A stretch of DNA of 64,000 bases from Conchocele bisecta (Eukaryota > Mollusca > Bivalvia > Lucinida > Thyasiridae). The stretch spans positions 82,285,488 through 82,349,487 of the forward strand of contig CM055271.1 of assembly GCA_029237695.1 (NCBI GenBank), written 5' to 3'. Positions 31,560-41,337 of this stretch are shown one piece after another (position 1 is the stretch's first letter; the number at the start of each line of letters is the position of its first letter). Below the pieces are notes generated by a model. It saw only the letters and a list, made by a program, of their open reading frames with translations. It was not told the DNA's origin and ran no database searches. A program made the position numbers and the translations under genes.

Positions 31560-32255
31560 TTTAATACAGGTCATCAAACAATGAACAAAGTTTCCAATAT
31601 GTTTTATCGGATATGTTTTCGGTATGTTGCTGAATTCAACTTCATGAGTAAACGGCTTTACATATAAATTCATTATGCCAATAGGCATATAATGTAAGTT
31701 TAAAAATTCATGGTTAATATGTTGACTGTTACTACATGTATCATTTTCAATTGAATTTTTTGTTTTGAATGGTACAACTCTTAAAATCGGAGCTTGAATA
31801 TGTCCTACAATAGAATATTCAACAATATCAGAGTAAACAAACAAATGATTAAATCCCTCATTTAAATTTGACAAATATTGAAAAAAATCATTTGCATTAC
31901 TGTTTGAAAAAAATGTATCGTTTACTAACTTTGGATTTCCACCTAACTTTAAAAACAATGTATGGTTAAAATTAATTCCTGTTTTGTGAATTTTGTGGAA
32001 ATTAAATTTTGGACGTTTCATACCATGAGAATATGAAACGCTAATCGCTTGCTTGCTTTTTTAAAAATATCGTTAAAAGAATCTTGAATGATATTATCAA
32101 TTGTTTCCAATACATGAGTTATTTAATGAATAGGATCCAGGTTGAAAATTAAATTTGATACTCCATTTAATCGGGTTACCATCTTCACTAAACCCTATCT
32201 CATTTATATCAAATCTTTTATTTTTTATTTGTAAATTTTTTCTTGTATACATGTA
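31560..32255 (-). pseudogene. Minor capsid (penton-like) protein, inverted duplicate with a foreign tail
   Basis: The reverse complement of much of 38870-39410. It shares MKRPKFNFHKIHKTG, the FNHTLFLKLGGNPK block and HINHEFLNLHY. After NLHYMPI (near 31690) it switches to unrelated sequence instead of the intact C-terminus, giving a chimeric 156-aa ORF. The N-terminal ~80 codons are missing, and frameshifts lie near 32030-32120. Confidence 0.85.
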
Positions 32256-32820
32256 AGATCCTAAAATCTTCTAACATCTGGTGACTCTCCGGTTTCACTC
32301 TCGGTGTCCGAGTATGGTACAAGTGGCATGTTGAATGTTGTAATAAAGTATTAATCAATTTGTAACAGCTTATATACTATCGTTACACCGTGACGGTTAT
32401 AAAAGAAGCCACAACTTACATATGGTCATCATTAGTCTACTGAACTCTGAAGCGACATGGACTCTCAAGCGACAGTCTAATTTATACATGGTTATTCTCA
32501 GGTCTGATGTAACACTATATTAAAAAGTTTCATGAAAGAAACACTTACAATTTTTACATTGTCAAAAATAAGTAAAAATGAAATTTAATGTGGGATGTAT
32601 TATTGTATTGTAACACTAGTACGTCTAACGTAAATTCAATGTTCATTTTGTCATGTCAGATTGAAAGAATAATCATTTGATTCCACGAAAATAAAATAAT
32701 ACTAATCATTTTTTTTAAAAAACCAAAGAAACTTTATTTTCCGTAAAAACACAACTGGTCTGTGGTCTGTCGGCCACGGAAATAACTCTGTTTATTTCCC
32801 GCTCTGGTCTGTCGGCCACG
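32256..32820. other. Polinton left-half spacer with duplicated non-coding segment
   Basis: TACAATTTTTACATTGTCAAAAATAAGTAAAAATGAAAT resembles 33930-33970, the start of the small ORF at 33934. ATAATCATTTGATTCCACGAAAATAAA matches that ORF's end, so this is an internally deleted copy of it. A GGTCTGTCGGCCACGGAAA direct repeat lies at 32767 and 32805. Confidence 0.6.
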
Positions 32821-33005
32821 GAAACCGAAATATTTCGGAATACGAAATATTTCCACATACGTGTTTTTTTAAAGTTCTTTGAAATCATCAAACTAGAAAA
32901 TATATTGATTGCATCAGCCATATATATTCCGAAATATTTCCACATACGTGTTTTTTAAAGTTCTTTGAAATCATCAAACTAGAAAATATATTGATATTTT
33001 ATTTG
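32821..33005. repeat. Shuffled integrase micro-fragments in tandem
   Basis: The block TATTTCCACATACGTGTTTTTTAAAGTTCTTTGAAATC (reverse of the integrase region around ERFQRTLKTRMW), followed by ATCATCAAACTAGAAAATATATTGAT (forward, YHQTRKYID), occurs twice, at about 32836 and 32934. Opposite-strand pieces from one neighbourhood joined this way suggest template switching at short homologies. Confidence 0.8.
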
Positions 33006-33232
33006 AAACGGAGGATCAAAAGAGTTTTACTACAGAAACAAAACCTGATACTACGGGCGTTGTGAGAGTTAAAACTCGAGAATCAAACAACAAATGGCGA
33101 CGCATTACCACTGAATATTAGTTTGTACAGGTGTACACTCTAAACAAAAAAATACATTCACATAAAAGTGGGATTGGTGCACATCGTAAACACATTCGTC
33201 CAGAAAAAGAAAATCATTTGATTCCTCGAAAA
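33006..33232 (+). pseudogene. Unknown Polinton ORF ends, copy 1
   Basis: ATTTGAAACGGAGGATCAAAAG opens a reading frame ending KWRRITTEY, then a second segment reads SHKSGIGAHRKHIRP..LIPRK. Both recur: the first at 33270-33372 with an internal deletion, the second at 34090-34164. I do not recognise either protein. Confidence 0.55.
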
Positions 33233-33261
33233 TAAAATATAACTAATTTAATTATTTTTTT

Positions 33262-33390
33262 TTTTAAAATTGATATTTTATTTGAAACGGAGGATCAAAA
33301 GAGTTTTACTGCAGAAACAAAACTCGAGAATCAAACAACAAATGGCGACACATTACCACTGAATATTAGTTTGTACAGGTGTACACTCTA
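33262..33390 (+). repeat. Copy 2 of the FETEDQK..RRITTEY segment
   Basis: TTGATATTTTATTTGAAACGGAGG through AGTTTGTACAGGTGTACACTCTAAAC repeats 32990-33150, lacking about 35 bp in the middle. It ends 10 bp before the stem-loop at 33402. Confidence 0.8.
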
Positions 33391-33401
33391 AACAAAAAAA
33401 C

Positions 33402-33420
33402 GCCCCTTTTCAGGGCCACC
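33402..33420 (+). promoter_or_regulatory. Histone-type 3' stem-loop, one mismatch
   Basis: GCCCCTTTTCAGGGCCACCA fits the metazoan histone mRNA 3' stem-loop (six-bp stem, TTTC loop, ACCA tail), except that the second stem pair is C-C. It lies 40 nt after the TAG ending the KWRRITTEY frame, a normal histone-like spacing, although that frame is not a histone. Confidence 0.55.
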
Positions 33421-33933
33421 ACACATTATTACGAAAAGATTACTTTACAATTTATATCCTACATGTAATAACTTTGTATATCTACCGTTAGTTGTTAAAC
33501 ACAACTTACATTTCAAAGTATATAATATCTTCAGATGTAATTTAAACATTTTAGTATGCACACAATCTCTGATCCGCTCTAATTTATATATGCTTACACT
33601 CAGGTAGGATGTAAAAACCTTTTTATGGTTAATATAAAGTGTGACATCCGATGAAAAGTATTACATTGTTCAGAGAACAACCCTGACTCTACACATCTAG
33701 GATGTTAACTTTAATATATTTATTTCACGAGTACGTGGTTAGGTAGGAATTTAATTCCTTACTATATTTTGAAATTTGAAGCAAGAGAAGTCTCGAATAG
33801 CTTCGTATATAACTGGAACAAGTTCGATGATTTGATGAACGATATCCTCAAATAATAACCCCACGACAGAGAGTAAGCATGTATTGGATACTTACTCTCA
33901 GATAGGATATAAAACCATATCCTAAACCTTACA
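33421..33933. other. AT-rich spacer in Polinton
   Basis: No supported ORF. GGATGTAAAAACC and GGATATAAAACC near 33608 and 33905 sit before ORF-like starts and may be TATA-type promoter remnants. This is weak. Confidence 0.35.
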
Positions 33934-34167
33934 ATGTTTACATTTTTAAAAATAAGTAAAAATGAAATAACTTTAACATCAAATTTCTTGAATGTTGTTT
34001 TAAAAACTGATGATTCAGTTCTGAATTTGGCACACCTCAGTCAACATGTCGAGAGGGCCCTGTGTGATACAGTTGACGAAAAAATACATTCACATAAAAG
34101 TGGGGTTGGTGCACATCGTAATCACATTCGTCCAGAAAAAGAAAATCATTTGATTCCACGAAAATAA
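33934..34167 (+). CDS. Small Polinton ORF of unknown function
   Basis: 77 aa. Basic C-terminal third (HSHKSGVGAHRNHIRP, LIPRK). The C-terminal part is duplicated at 33151-33232. It is preceded by an A/T-rich leader and followed at 34293 by a perfect histone-type stem-loop. I do not recognise the family. Duplication of its coding end argues that it was once part of a real gene. Confidence 0.4.
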   Translation: MFTFLKISKNEITLTSNFLNVVLKTDDSVLNLAHLSQHVERALCDTVDEKIHSHKSGVGAHRNHIRPEKENHLIPRK

Positions 34168-34200
34168 ATTAGTACCAGTACTCGTGCCTTTTTTTTTACA

Positions 34201-34233
<33 letters not shown>

Positions 34234-34282
34234 ATTGTACCAGTACTCGTGTCTTTTTTAAAAAATAACAGTACTCGTACCT
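34168..34282. repeat. A-run and ACCAGTACTCGTGCC repeat
   Basis: A(n) of about 28 flanked by three copies of a (ACC)AGTACTCGT(G/A)(C/T)CTTT unit. The homopolymer length is unlikely to be exact. Confidence 0.8.
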
Positions 34283-34292
34283 TTACCCAAAC

Positions 34293-34313
34293 GGCCCTTT
34301 TCAGGGCCACCCC
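34293..34313 (+). promoter_or_regulatory. Perfect histone-type 3' stem-loop inside the Polinton
   Basis: GGCCCTTTTCAGGGCCACCC: a perfect 6-bp stem, TTTC loop and ACC tail, the canonical SLBP-binding element of replication-dependent histone mRNAs. No histone gene is recognisable upstream. The nearest ORF ends at 34167. Confidence 0.7.
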
Positions 34314-34406
34314 AAACTATTCGAACAGAATTCCTTTTCAAATAAAACATTGTTATATACATTATAGTATATCATAATATAACTTGTGGACCTTGTACTG
34401 TAAACA

Positions 34407-35077
34407 ATGGAGAACGAAGACCTATTGTGTTTGTTATTTCAACATCCCTGTAACATTTATATAGCAGGTCCAAGTGGATGTGGAAAAAACTGAATTTGTA
34501 CAAAAGATTATTGATTATCGCAAAGATTTATTTAATATTATACCCGAAAAAGTAATATGGTGTTACAAAGAATGGCAACACATCTATACTATTATGCAAG
34601 AAAAGTTCAATTTCCTCTAAATTTATTGAAGGTATCCCAGATGATGAAAATGAAATTGTATCCGATGTAACAATTCCACATCTTGTAGTATTTGATGATA
34701 TGTTAGGAGAAAAAGATGAAGAAAAAATAAAATTGTGGTTTACAAGAAAAGGTCATCATAGAAATTCAAGTGTAATATATATTACACAAATATGTTTCAA
34801 CAAAATAAATCGAGTAGAACTATAAGTCTTAATTCCCTTTACATGATTTTATTTAGAAATGAACGTGATGGGTTACAAATTAAAAACATTATCACGTCAA
34901 ATGCAAAGTCCACACTTAATTTCAGCCTACACTGATGCTACTTCTCATGAACATGGTTATTTGTTAATTGATTTTCAATCACGAATTAAAAAACAATTTC
35001 GTTTAAGAAGTGACATTTTTCATCGCTGGATTACAGATAAGGATGTTAGAGGACCTACTATTTATTCTCCAATATAG
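34407..35077 (+). pseudogene. ATP: Polinton DNA-packaging ATPase (A32/FtsK-HerA type), frameshifted
   Basis: Begins with the ATG at 34407. The Walker A motif GPSGCGK sits about 20 codons in, and the frame breaks right after it (34490). A hydrophobic strand followed by VVFDDML near 34690 is the Walker B. The C-terminal third (LSRQMQ, YGYLLIDF-like GYLLIDFQ, FRLRSDIF) is the ORF at 34859-35077. About 220 codons in total, normal for this family, with at least three indels. In Polintons this enzyme is thought to pump the genome into capsids. It heads the intact plus-strand gene block. Confidence 0.85.
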
Positions 35078-35089
35078 TAATATAGATAT

Positions 35090-35470
35090 CAGTATTGTAC
35101 TTTCTACCAAGGTGGTAACATGGCTTTCCCCATACACATCAGGAAATATTATTCATGCTTTAAGAAATTTGAGTGATGAACAACATAAACTTACAAGAGA
35201 AATAATATTGAAATCTGGATTAAAAGAGATATTGAAATGGTTTTCAGTAGCTGCCCAAAATATAGTTGAAAATAAAATAAAATTACCAAAACAAACAGTG
35301 CGTTTCATAGAAAAAAATAAAAAAGATGTTAAACAATTAGCTGATCCTACAATTGATGAGGATACAAAGAAAAAATAATAATATTAAAACCTGGTGGTGG
35401 AGGATTTTTAGGTGGTGTAATTATTAGAAGTTTACTTCGTTGGACAGGTACAAAAAAACGTGAAAAATAG
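35090..35470 (+). pseudogene. Small basic Polinton protein with C-terminal GG hydrophobic motif, paralog A
   Basis: Charged helical body (LTREIILKSGLKEILKW, then VENKIKLPKQTVRFIEKNKK), a stop at 35376-35378, and in the adjoining frame a glycine-rich hydrophobic end, LKPGGGGFLGGVIIRSLL. The layout 'basic KLxxxKxxLRxLA-like block, Lys run, GGGFLG hydrophobic tail' is that of a small protein conserved across many Polintons. Its sister at 36112-36511 has the same layout. The exact start is unclear. Role unknown; a membrane-active or minor virion protein is a reasonable guess. Confidence 0.6.
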
Positions 35471-36055
35471 AAAACTAACCAAAAAACAAACTAAAAAACA
35501 AAAGAAAACAACTGAAAAGAAAACAACTAAAAAGCAAAACGAATCTTCAAGATTTTCTTCAATGTCCAGTATGTCTACAAATCCTAGTCCTGTTAATTCG
35601 TATAGATCTATATCAGCGTTTCATACACCCTTATCGACTGGGAAACCTCAGTTCACATCAACACGAATTTCCTTAAGATCTCCACAATTACCATTTACAT
35701 CAACTTCTAACAAATCTGGATCATCATACAATACATCTTTCCACAGTAATTCTGGTTCATTTGAGCGACAGCCTCCAAAAAAAGAAGTATAAATATAAAA
35801 CTGACATTGAAAATTGGTTTAGACTTGTTAATAAAGCAACAAAAGAACATGAAAAACTGTTCAAGGAATATAGTGCATTGGATGAACATCCAATAACTAT
35901 GTTCATAGTTAAGAACACATTTGAGATCTCCTAAAACCAAAGAAGTTGTCAAAAACAAACTTATTCAAATCGAAAAGGAAATAAAACATCTAAAAGATTT
36001 TGCGTTTAAAATTCCTGAATTAAGAGTAAAAATTAAAAGGTACTTAGGCGTATAA
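35460..36055 (+). pseudogene. Ser/Lys-rich and coiled-coil Polinton protein, frameshifted
   Basis: The N-terminal 110 aa are a Lys/Thr run (KKQTKKQKKTTEKKTTKKQ) and then Ser/Thr/Pro-rich sequence, ending at a stop at 35790. In the next frame coding continues with a charged coiled-coil region (DIENWFRLVNKATKEHEKLF; EIEKEIKHLKDF) to 36055, with one more shift near 35930. I take this as one gene with two indels. No family recognised; its place in the gene block suggests a Polinton accessory protein. Confidence 0.5.
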
Positions 36056-36111
36056 AATACAGTTATTAATTAATTTTGTATCATTCAATATAAAGTATTG
36101 TTAGTATAAAG

Positions 36112-36511
36112 ATGGGTAAGGTCAAGAATAAAACCAGTAAAAAGAAACCATTAATTAAAAAACATGGTGCTATGCTTTTGGCTATAGCTAATGAACCTAA
36201 AAAATATCGTGAAAAATTAATAAAAATGCACCAAATCATATAATTAAGTGTATTTGTGAATGTTGTCACAATCTCTTCAAAGGCAATGTCACACTTACAT
36301 CTGATCAGAAACGTAAATTGTATCCGAAGCGTAAACATCTCAGACAACTTGTATCAAAATCAATTTCAATTAAGAAAAGAAAAATATAATAAATCAGACA
36401 GGAGGTATTTTACCATTTTTACTTCCATTATTACCATTAATAGGTAAAGCTGTTCTAGGTGGTGCACTTGGTGTTGGTGCCAGAGCAGGTATTCGAGCTC
36501 TAGTTAAATAA
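36112..36511 (+). pseudogene. Small basic Polinton protein with GG hydrophobic motif, paralog B
   Basis: ATG at 36112. Basic N-terminus, then ECCHNLFKGNVTLTSDQKRK and LRQLVSKS, then a Lys run and TGGILPFLLPLLPLIGKAVL. The GNVxLTxxQKxxLxxxKxxLRxL pattern followed by a G-rich hydrophobic end is a signature I associate with a widespread Polinton gene. Two indels separate the parts (near 36240 and 36390). Its TAA overlaps the next ATG as TAATG. A paralog lies just upstream at 35090-35470. Confidence 0.7.
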
Positions 36512-37203
36512 TGTCGGTCAGGAAAATGGCACTTGTTCCTTTTCATTTACTGGAAGAAATGAATAAATGGAAAATATAACAAAGTCAAAAACCTCAGCTC
36601 CCACCGGATCCACAAATTGCAAATACAGCTAAACTTAAAAAAAATTTATCTAACCTTTTAGAAAGAACAGATTTATCGGAAAGTGAAAAGGTAAAGCAAA
36701 CACGGAGAAACATTACATAAATTCCAGGAATCATTTAAACAAGTTTTAGAACCTCAACATGTTACAGTAAATGAAAGTACAAAAAGACCACTTAATGAGA
36801 GGATTTTACAAAGTATACCAAAAAACAATGCAATGCAAAGAAGGCAGAACTTCTTTTAAGCATGCTGAAAGATAATCCAAAAATCAGTTGGGATGAAAAT
36901 GGTTTTTTAGTAACATATAAAGAAAACTTATAAAGGGGTCAAAATATTATTGATTTAGTTAATGACACTTTACGTCAAAGAAAAGGATTTAACCCCAGAG
37001 GTTGGGAGACATTTTAGTACAGCTTTACAGGAACTCAATATACCACAAGACGTAGTTGGTAATAGACAACGATGGAACTGGATGCATAAATATCAAACTG
37101 ATACATCTGACATTGAGTCGGATTCAATATTTAATACACCTAAAACAGTATTGAAACATCGTAAAACACCAAATCAAAAATTTCAGTCACACCAACTGGT
37201 ATA
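36511..37203 (+). pseudogene. Conserved Polinton protein of unknown function, frameshifted
   Basis: Starts MSVRKMALVPFHLL at 36511. Later blocks: LLERTDLSESEK, ISWDENGFLVTYKEN, IIDLVNDTLRQRKGFNPRGW, and a C-terminal ELNIPQDVVGNRQRWNWM. The 'xxALVPxxLL ... NLLERxxL ... IxWNExG' layout matches a long-known but uncharacterised Polinton protein. At least four indels or stops. About 230 codons. Placed directly before the integrase. Confidence 0.65.
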
Positions 37204-37233
37204 AAAAGAAAGTCGATTCAACATATCTTAAAG

Positions 37234-38353
37234 ATGGGAGCCCCCCCCCCCCTTATTAAGCAATGACTTAAACTTAATTCATTACTAAAGAAAATATATT
37301 ATGATCCAAAAAGTTCAATTGCCTACACAAGTGCAAAACACTTATATGATTCAATTAAACGAATAAACACATTTTCAGATGTTGGATTAAAACATATACA
37401 AGAATGGTTGAGTAGACAGAAAACATATGCACTTCATAAACAAATTCAAAGACGTTTTACACGTCGTAAGACAATAGTAGGCGGTATCGATCAACAATGG
37501 CAGGCTGATTTGGCAGATATGCAACAATTCTCAGTGGAAAATGAGAATCAAAGATATATATTGTGTGTAATAGATGTATTTTTAAAATATGCATGGGTCA
37601 TACCACTTCCTAGCAAAACGGGGAAAACATTGATTAACGCGTTTGATTTGATACTGAAAACCTCAAAACGCAAGCCACGGTCTTTACAAAGCGATAAAGG
37701 AACGGAAATTAAAAATAAAGAATTTCAACATTTCTTGAAATCTAAGCACATTCATTTTTTCACAACCGAAAACCCTGAAAATAAAGCAAGTATAGTTGAA
37801 CGATTTCAAAGAACTTTAAAAACACGTATGTGGAAATATTTCACATATCATCAAACTAGAAAATATATTGATATTTTACAAAATATTGTTGATGGATACA
37901 ACCGAACATATCGTAGTATTAAGAGGACCCCAATTTCTGTCAATACCTCAAATGAAATTGAGGTTACACATGCATTGTATGGAATGAAACAAGCTATTCC
38001 AACCAAAAACTAATTACATGTCGGTGATATAGTTCGTATTAATAAAACAAAACGAACATTTGAAAAGGGATATCTACCAAACATGGACGAAAGAATTATT
38101 TAAAATATTTCATATTAAATAAAAGTGTACCAGCAACTTATATAATTGAAGATCTTGATGGTGAAAAAATAATGGGTATATTTTATGGAAAGGAAATTCA
38201 AGGTATAAAAGATGATGAAATATATGAAATTGAATCAGTTCTTGCTCGACGTACAAGACGTGTAGGTAATAAAACAATCAAGGAAACTAAAGTTCGTTGG
38301 ATGGGTTATCCGTCAAAGTTTGATAGTTGGATTTCAACATCAAACATAATATG
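37234..38353 (+). pseudogene. INT: Polinton retroviral-type integrase with C-terminal chromodomain, frameshifted
   Basis: The central ORF (37408-38013, 201 aa) holds the DDE core: QADLADMQ (D34), LQSDKGTE (D96), VERF (E131), i.e. D-x61-D-x34-E. Upstream coding reaches about 37234, where a C12 run interrupts it. Downstream are an SH3-like segment (HVGDIVRINK) with breaks at 38010 and 38100, then a chromodomain (YEIESVLARRTRRVGN..VRWMGYPSKFDSW) at 38215-38350. A C-terminal chromodomain is usual for Polinton integrases and may guide insertion. A nearly identical partial copy lies at 30469-31047. Three or four indels make it non-functional as written. Confidence 0.92.
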
Positions 38354-38633
38354 AATGAACAAGATATAATTGAAAACGGAAAAAATAGAAAAACAAGAGT
38401 TTTCATTTTGTGGTAAACGAATACCAAAAAATCAATTTCAATATATTTCTCAAGTAGTTATAATATATGCAATTGTTATAACAGCCATCATTCATTTAAG
38501 TATCCAAAGTCCTAATCGTGAATTATGGCTCGTTCTTTTAAGTAGTTCTCTTGGATACATTTTACCAAGTCCAGGCTTAAAATTTACCAAAAAACCACAG
38601 GCAGGCTTCGATTTTACAGACGGTAAAAAATGA
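38351..38633 (+). pseudogene. Two-helix membrane protein of Polintons
   Basis: About 90 aa. FSFCGKRIPKNQ is followed by helix 1 (YISQVVIIYAIVITAIIHLS), a short loop, and helix 2 (LWLVLLSSSLGYILP). The C[x]LGYLLPxP ending is common in a small Polinton membrane protein. The natural start is probably the ATG at 38351, which overlaps the integrase stop as ATGA; an A-run indel near 38380 shifts the frame. The stop overlaps the next start, again as ATGA. Function unknown. Confidence 0.7.
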
Positions 38634-39584
38634 ATTCATTTTACGTAACATTACTGAGTGATAGTTCTATGGATATTTATTCATCAAATACACAATGTTG
38701 TTTCAAAGTTAAATTACCTCAGACAGTTCGCATCGATAAAGAAAACTGGGAAATAGCATTATTGGAATTAATTATTCCGTCACAGTTTTTAAATATTACT
38801 AAAGACGAAACAGAATTTAATATTATAACAAAAGATTTATCTTTCTACTTGAATGTTTTAGACATAAAAAATAAAAGATTTGATATAAGTGAGATAGGCT
38901 TTAGTGAAGATGGTACTCCGATTAAATGGAGTCTCAAATTTAATTTTCAACCTGGATCCTATTCATCATTAGCTCAGGTATTGGAAACAATTGATAATCT
39001 CATTCAAGATTCTCTTAACGATATTTTAAAAAAAAACAAGCAAGCGATTCACGTTTCATATTCTCATGGTATGAAACGTCCAAAATTTAATTTCCAGAAA
39101 ATTCGCAAAACAGGAATTAATTTTAACCATACATTGTTTTTAAAGTTAGGTGGAAATCCAAAGGTATTAAACAATACATTTTTTTCCAAACAGTGATGCA
39201 AATGATTTTTTTTCAACTTTGTCAAATTTAAATGAGGGGTTTAATCATTTGTTTGTTTACTCTGATATTGTTGAATATTCGATTATAGGACATATTCAAG
39301 CTCCGATTTTAAGAGTTGTACCATTCAAAACATCAAATTCAATTGAAAATGATAGTGACAATCAACATATTAACCATGAATTTTTAAACTTACATTATAT
39401 ACCTGTATCAAAATCTGAATTTGATACAATTCATATAAATATAAGAGGAGATTCTGGCAATCCTGTTCATTTTGTTCTTGGAAAGTCTATGGTGAAGTTA
39501 CATTTTAGGAAAAGAAAAATAGAGATTGAAAATGCATCCTGTATATCGAGGAGTTACACGACAGTAGGGGTGGGGCAGGATTAG
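38630..39584 (+). pseudogene. Polinton minor capsid protein (penton-like jelly roll), one frameshift
   Basis: The first 188 aa (from ATG 38630) begin MNSFYVTLLSDSSMDIYSSN. F(Y/F)VTLxSNxS, then VxLPxxxxLxxxxWEVALxE are the usual opening of the Polinton minor capsid protein; here WEIALLEL. A one-base indel near 39190 moves the rest to the ORF at 39219. About 315 codons in total. Predicted to form capsid vertices together with the major capsid protein. An inverted, chimeric partial copy lies at 31560-32255. Confidence 0.85.
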
Positions 39585-39931
39585 GATCCTTGTTCAAATC
39601 TGCAATTAGAACCGTTTCACCATTTATAAAACCAATAATAAAAACTGGGGTAAATTCTTTTAAAAATGAAGGAATGAAACAAGGAATAGGTTTAGCTCAA
39701 GTATATTTTTTTCTTAAACACAACAATCCAAAGGATGTAATTATTTCACGAGGTAAACAAACAATGAATTCAATAGGAAAATCGTTTTTGAAGAAATTAG
39801 GTATAAAAACAAAGAAAAATAAACGAAACGCCAGTCGCGTTCAATACATCGAAGAGTTAAGGTGCATAAATCAAGTAGCAATCAAAAAGGTCATGGTAAA
39901 AAAAGGAGAAAAATATCTAACAGAAATTTAG
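39532..39931 (+). pseudogene. Small basic virion-type protein (pVI/PC-like), one frameshift
   Basis: Starts MHPVYRGVTRQ at 39532, overlapping the end of the minor capsid gene. After an indel near 39565 it continues with a Gly-rich GGAGLGSLF, an amphipathic segment (FKSAIRTVSPFIKPIIKTG) and a basic tail (KKLGIKTKKNKRN). 'VYRG..RQ-GGGxG' followed by an amphipathic helix is typical of a small Polinton protein compared with adenovirus pVI. The Gly-rich site could be a maturation cleavage site for the protease; this is inference. Confidence 0.65.
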
Positions 39932-39953
39932 ATATTTTTGACTAAAATAAAAA

Positions 39954-41273
39954 ATGATGCAAAACGGTTCTTGTGAATGTAGTAAGACTGAGTTGGATGT
40001 TCAACCAGTACCTCCAACCATGACTGCTATGCACGAAAGTCAGTGGATTGAACATTTTCCGATTTGCTCTCTCAACAATAATGCTCCAATAGAATTTGTA
40101 ATTCCACCACAAACAGATAAATGGACAGATTTATCTCAATCTTACATGTATTTGAAATTGAAAATTTTAAAAACAGATAATACTGTGTTAGACGCAGATG
40201 ATAATATTACGCCAGTTAACAATTTCTTTCATAGTATCTTCAGTAACATTGATTTATATCTAAACAATAAACTGATAACAAATAATTCTGATACATATCC
40301 TTTTCGGGCATATGTAGAAAATCTTTTTGTCATATAACGCTGAATGTAAATCAACACAATTAGCTGCTAGTGAAATGTGGATGAAAGATACTGCCGGTAA
40401 ATATGAGATTGTTGACATTGCAGGTGCAAATTTAGGTCTTAATAAGAGGGAATTCATTTATTTCTGGGAGTAAAGTAATCGAACTTCAAGCACGCTTGCA
40501 TTTGGATTTATTTTTATTTTTACAAGAAAAATATTTACCCAATGGAATTGAAATTAGAATAAGACTCAATAGAGCATCGTCAAACGTTTTGTTTAATAGG
40601 CGGCACTGGCGCACCAGAGACAAAAATAGATTTTGAAAATAGTTAGTTTCAATGTAAGAACTGTTGAGCTATTACCTGCTGTGTCCAATGACATGAACAG
40701 ACTCATAGCTCAAAAGAATATGAAAATTCCTATACGTAGAGTAGAAGTCAAAACATTCACAATTGCAACTGGAATGCGCTCAAAAATAGAAGATCATCTT
40801 TTTCAGGGGCAATTACCAAAAAGGATATTCATTGGTATGGTTTGATAATGCTAGTTTCAATGGGGAATACGCAAAAAAATCCATTAAATTTTCATCATTT
40901 TAATCTATCAAAAATTGATGTAAATTGTAATGGCCATGGTATTTTCAACAGTCCATTTGAGCCGGATTTTGAACATAAATTATATCTTAAATCATACATG
41001 TCTTTATATCAAGCTGTGTCTTCACTAGGTCAAAACAAATCATTTGATATTACTAGAGATGAATATGTAAATGGATATTGTTTGTGGGGATATCACTTGA
41101 CACCTGACCAGGGCAGCGAAGAGGGACACCTACACCCTATAAGAACTGGAAATCTACGCCTTGAGCTTCAGTTTGCCAGAGCACTTGAAAAAGTCATCAA
41201 TGTCATAGTGTTCTCAGAGTTTGATAACCAGATTGAAATAAATAGTCTTCGTGAAGTGATCACCGACTATTAA
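39954..41273 (+). pseudogene. MCP: Polinton major capsid protein (double jelly roll), several frameshifts
   Basis: Opens MMQNGSCECSKTELDVQPVP with the MxxxCExxKSELDLFxxPPTQ-like start of Polinton MCPs, then IEFVIPPQTDKWTDLSQSYM (first jelly roll). Frame breaks near 40325, 40450 and 40620. It resumes at 40633 (LLPAVSNDMNRLIA) and 40842, with the C-terminal GHLHPIRTGNLRLELQFA and FDNQIEINSLREVITDY. The 'G..HxxPxRxGNLRLExxF' block near the end is characteristic. About 440 codons. The last ~70 codons lie in the right TIR. Confidence 0.9.
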
Positions 41274-41337
41274 TATTGGACAATTATGAACAAAACAAAT
41301 CCTAAAAGTAACGTATTGGTGAAATCAACATCCAAAG

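Noticed and set aside
33006..34313. Captured histone gene upstream of the stem-loops
   Set aside because: The ORF ends (KWRRITTEY, HLIPRK) do not match any core histone; only the RNA element is supported.
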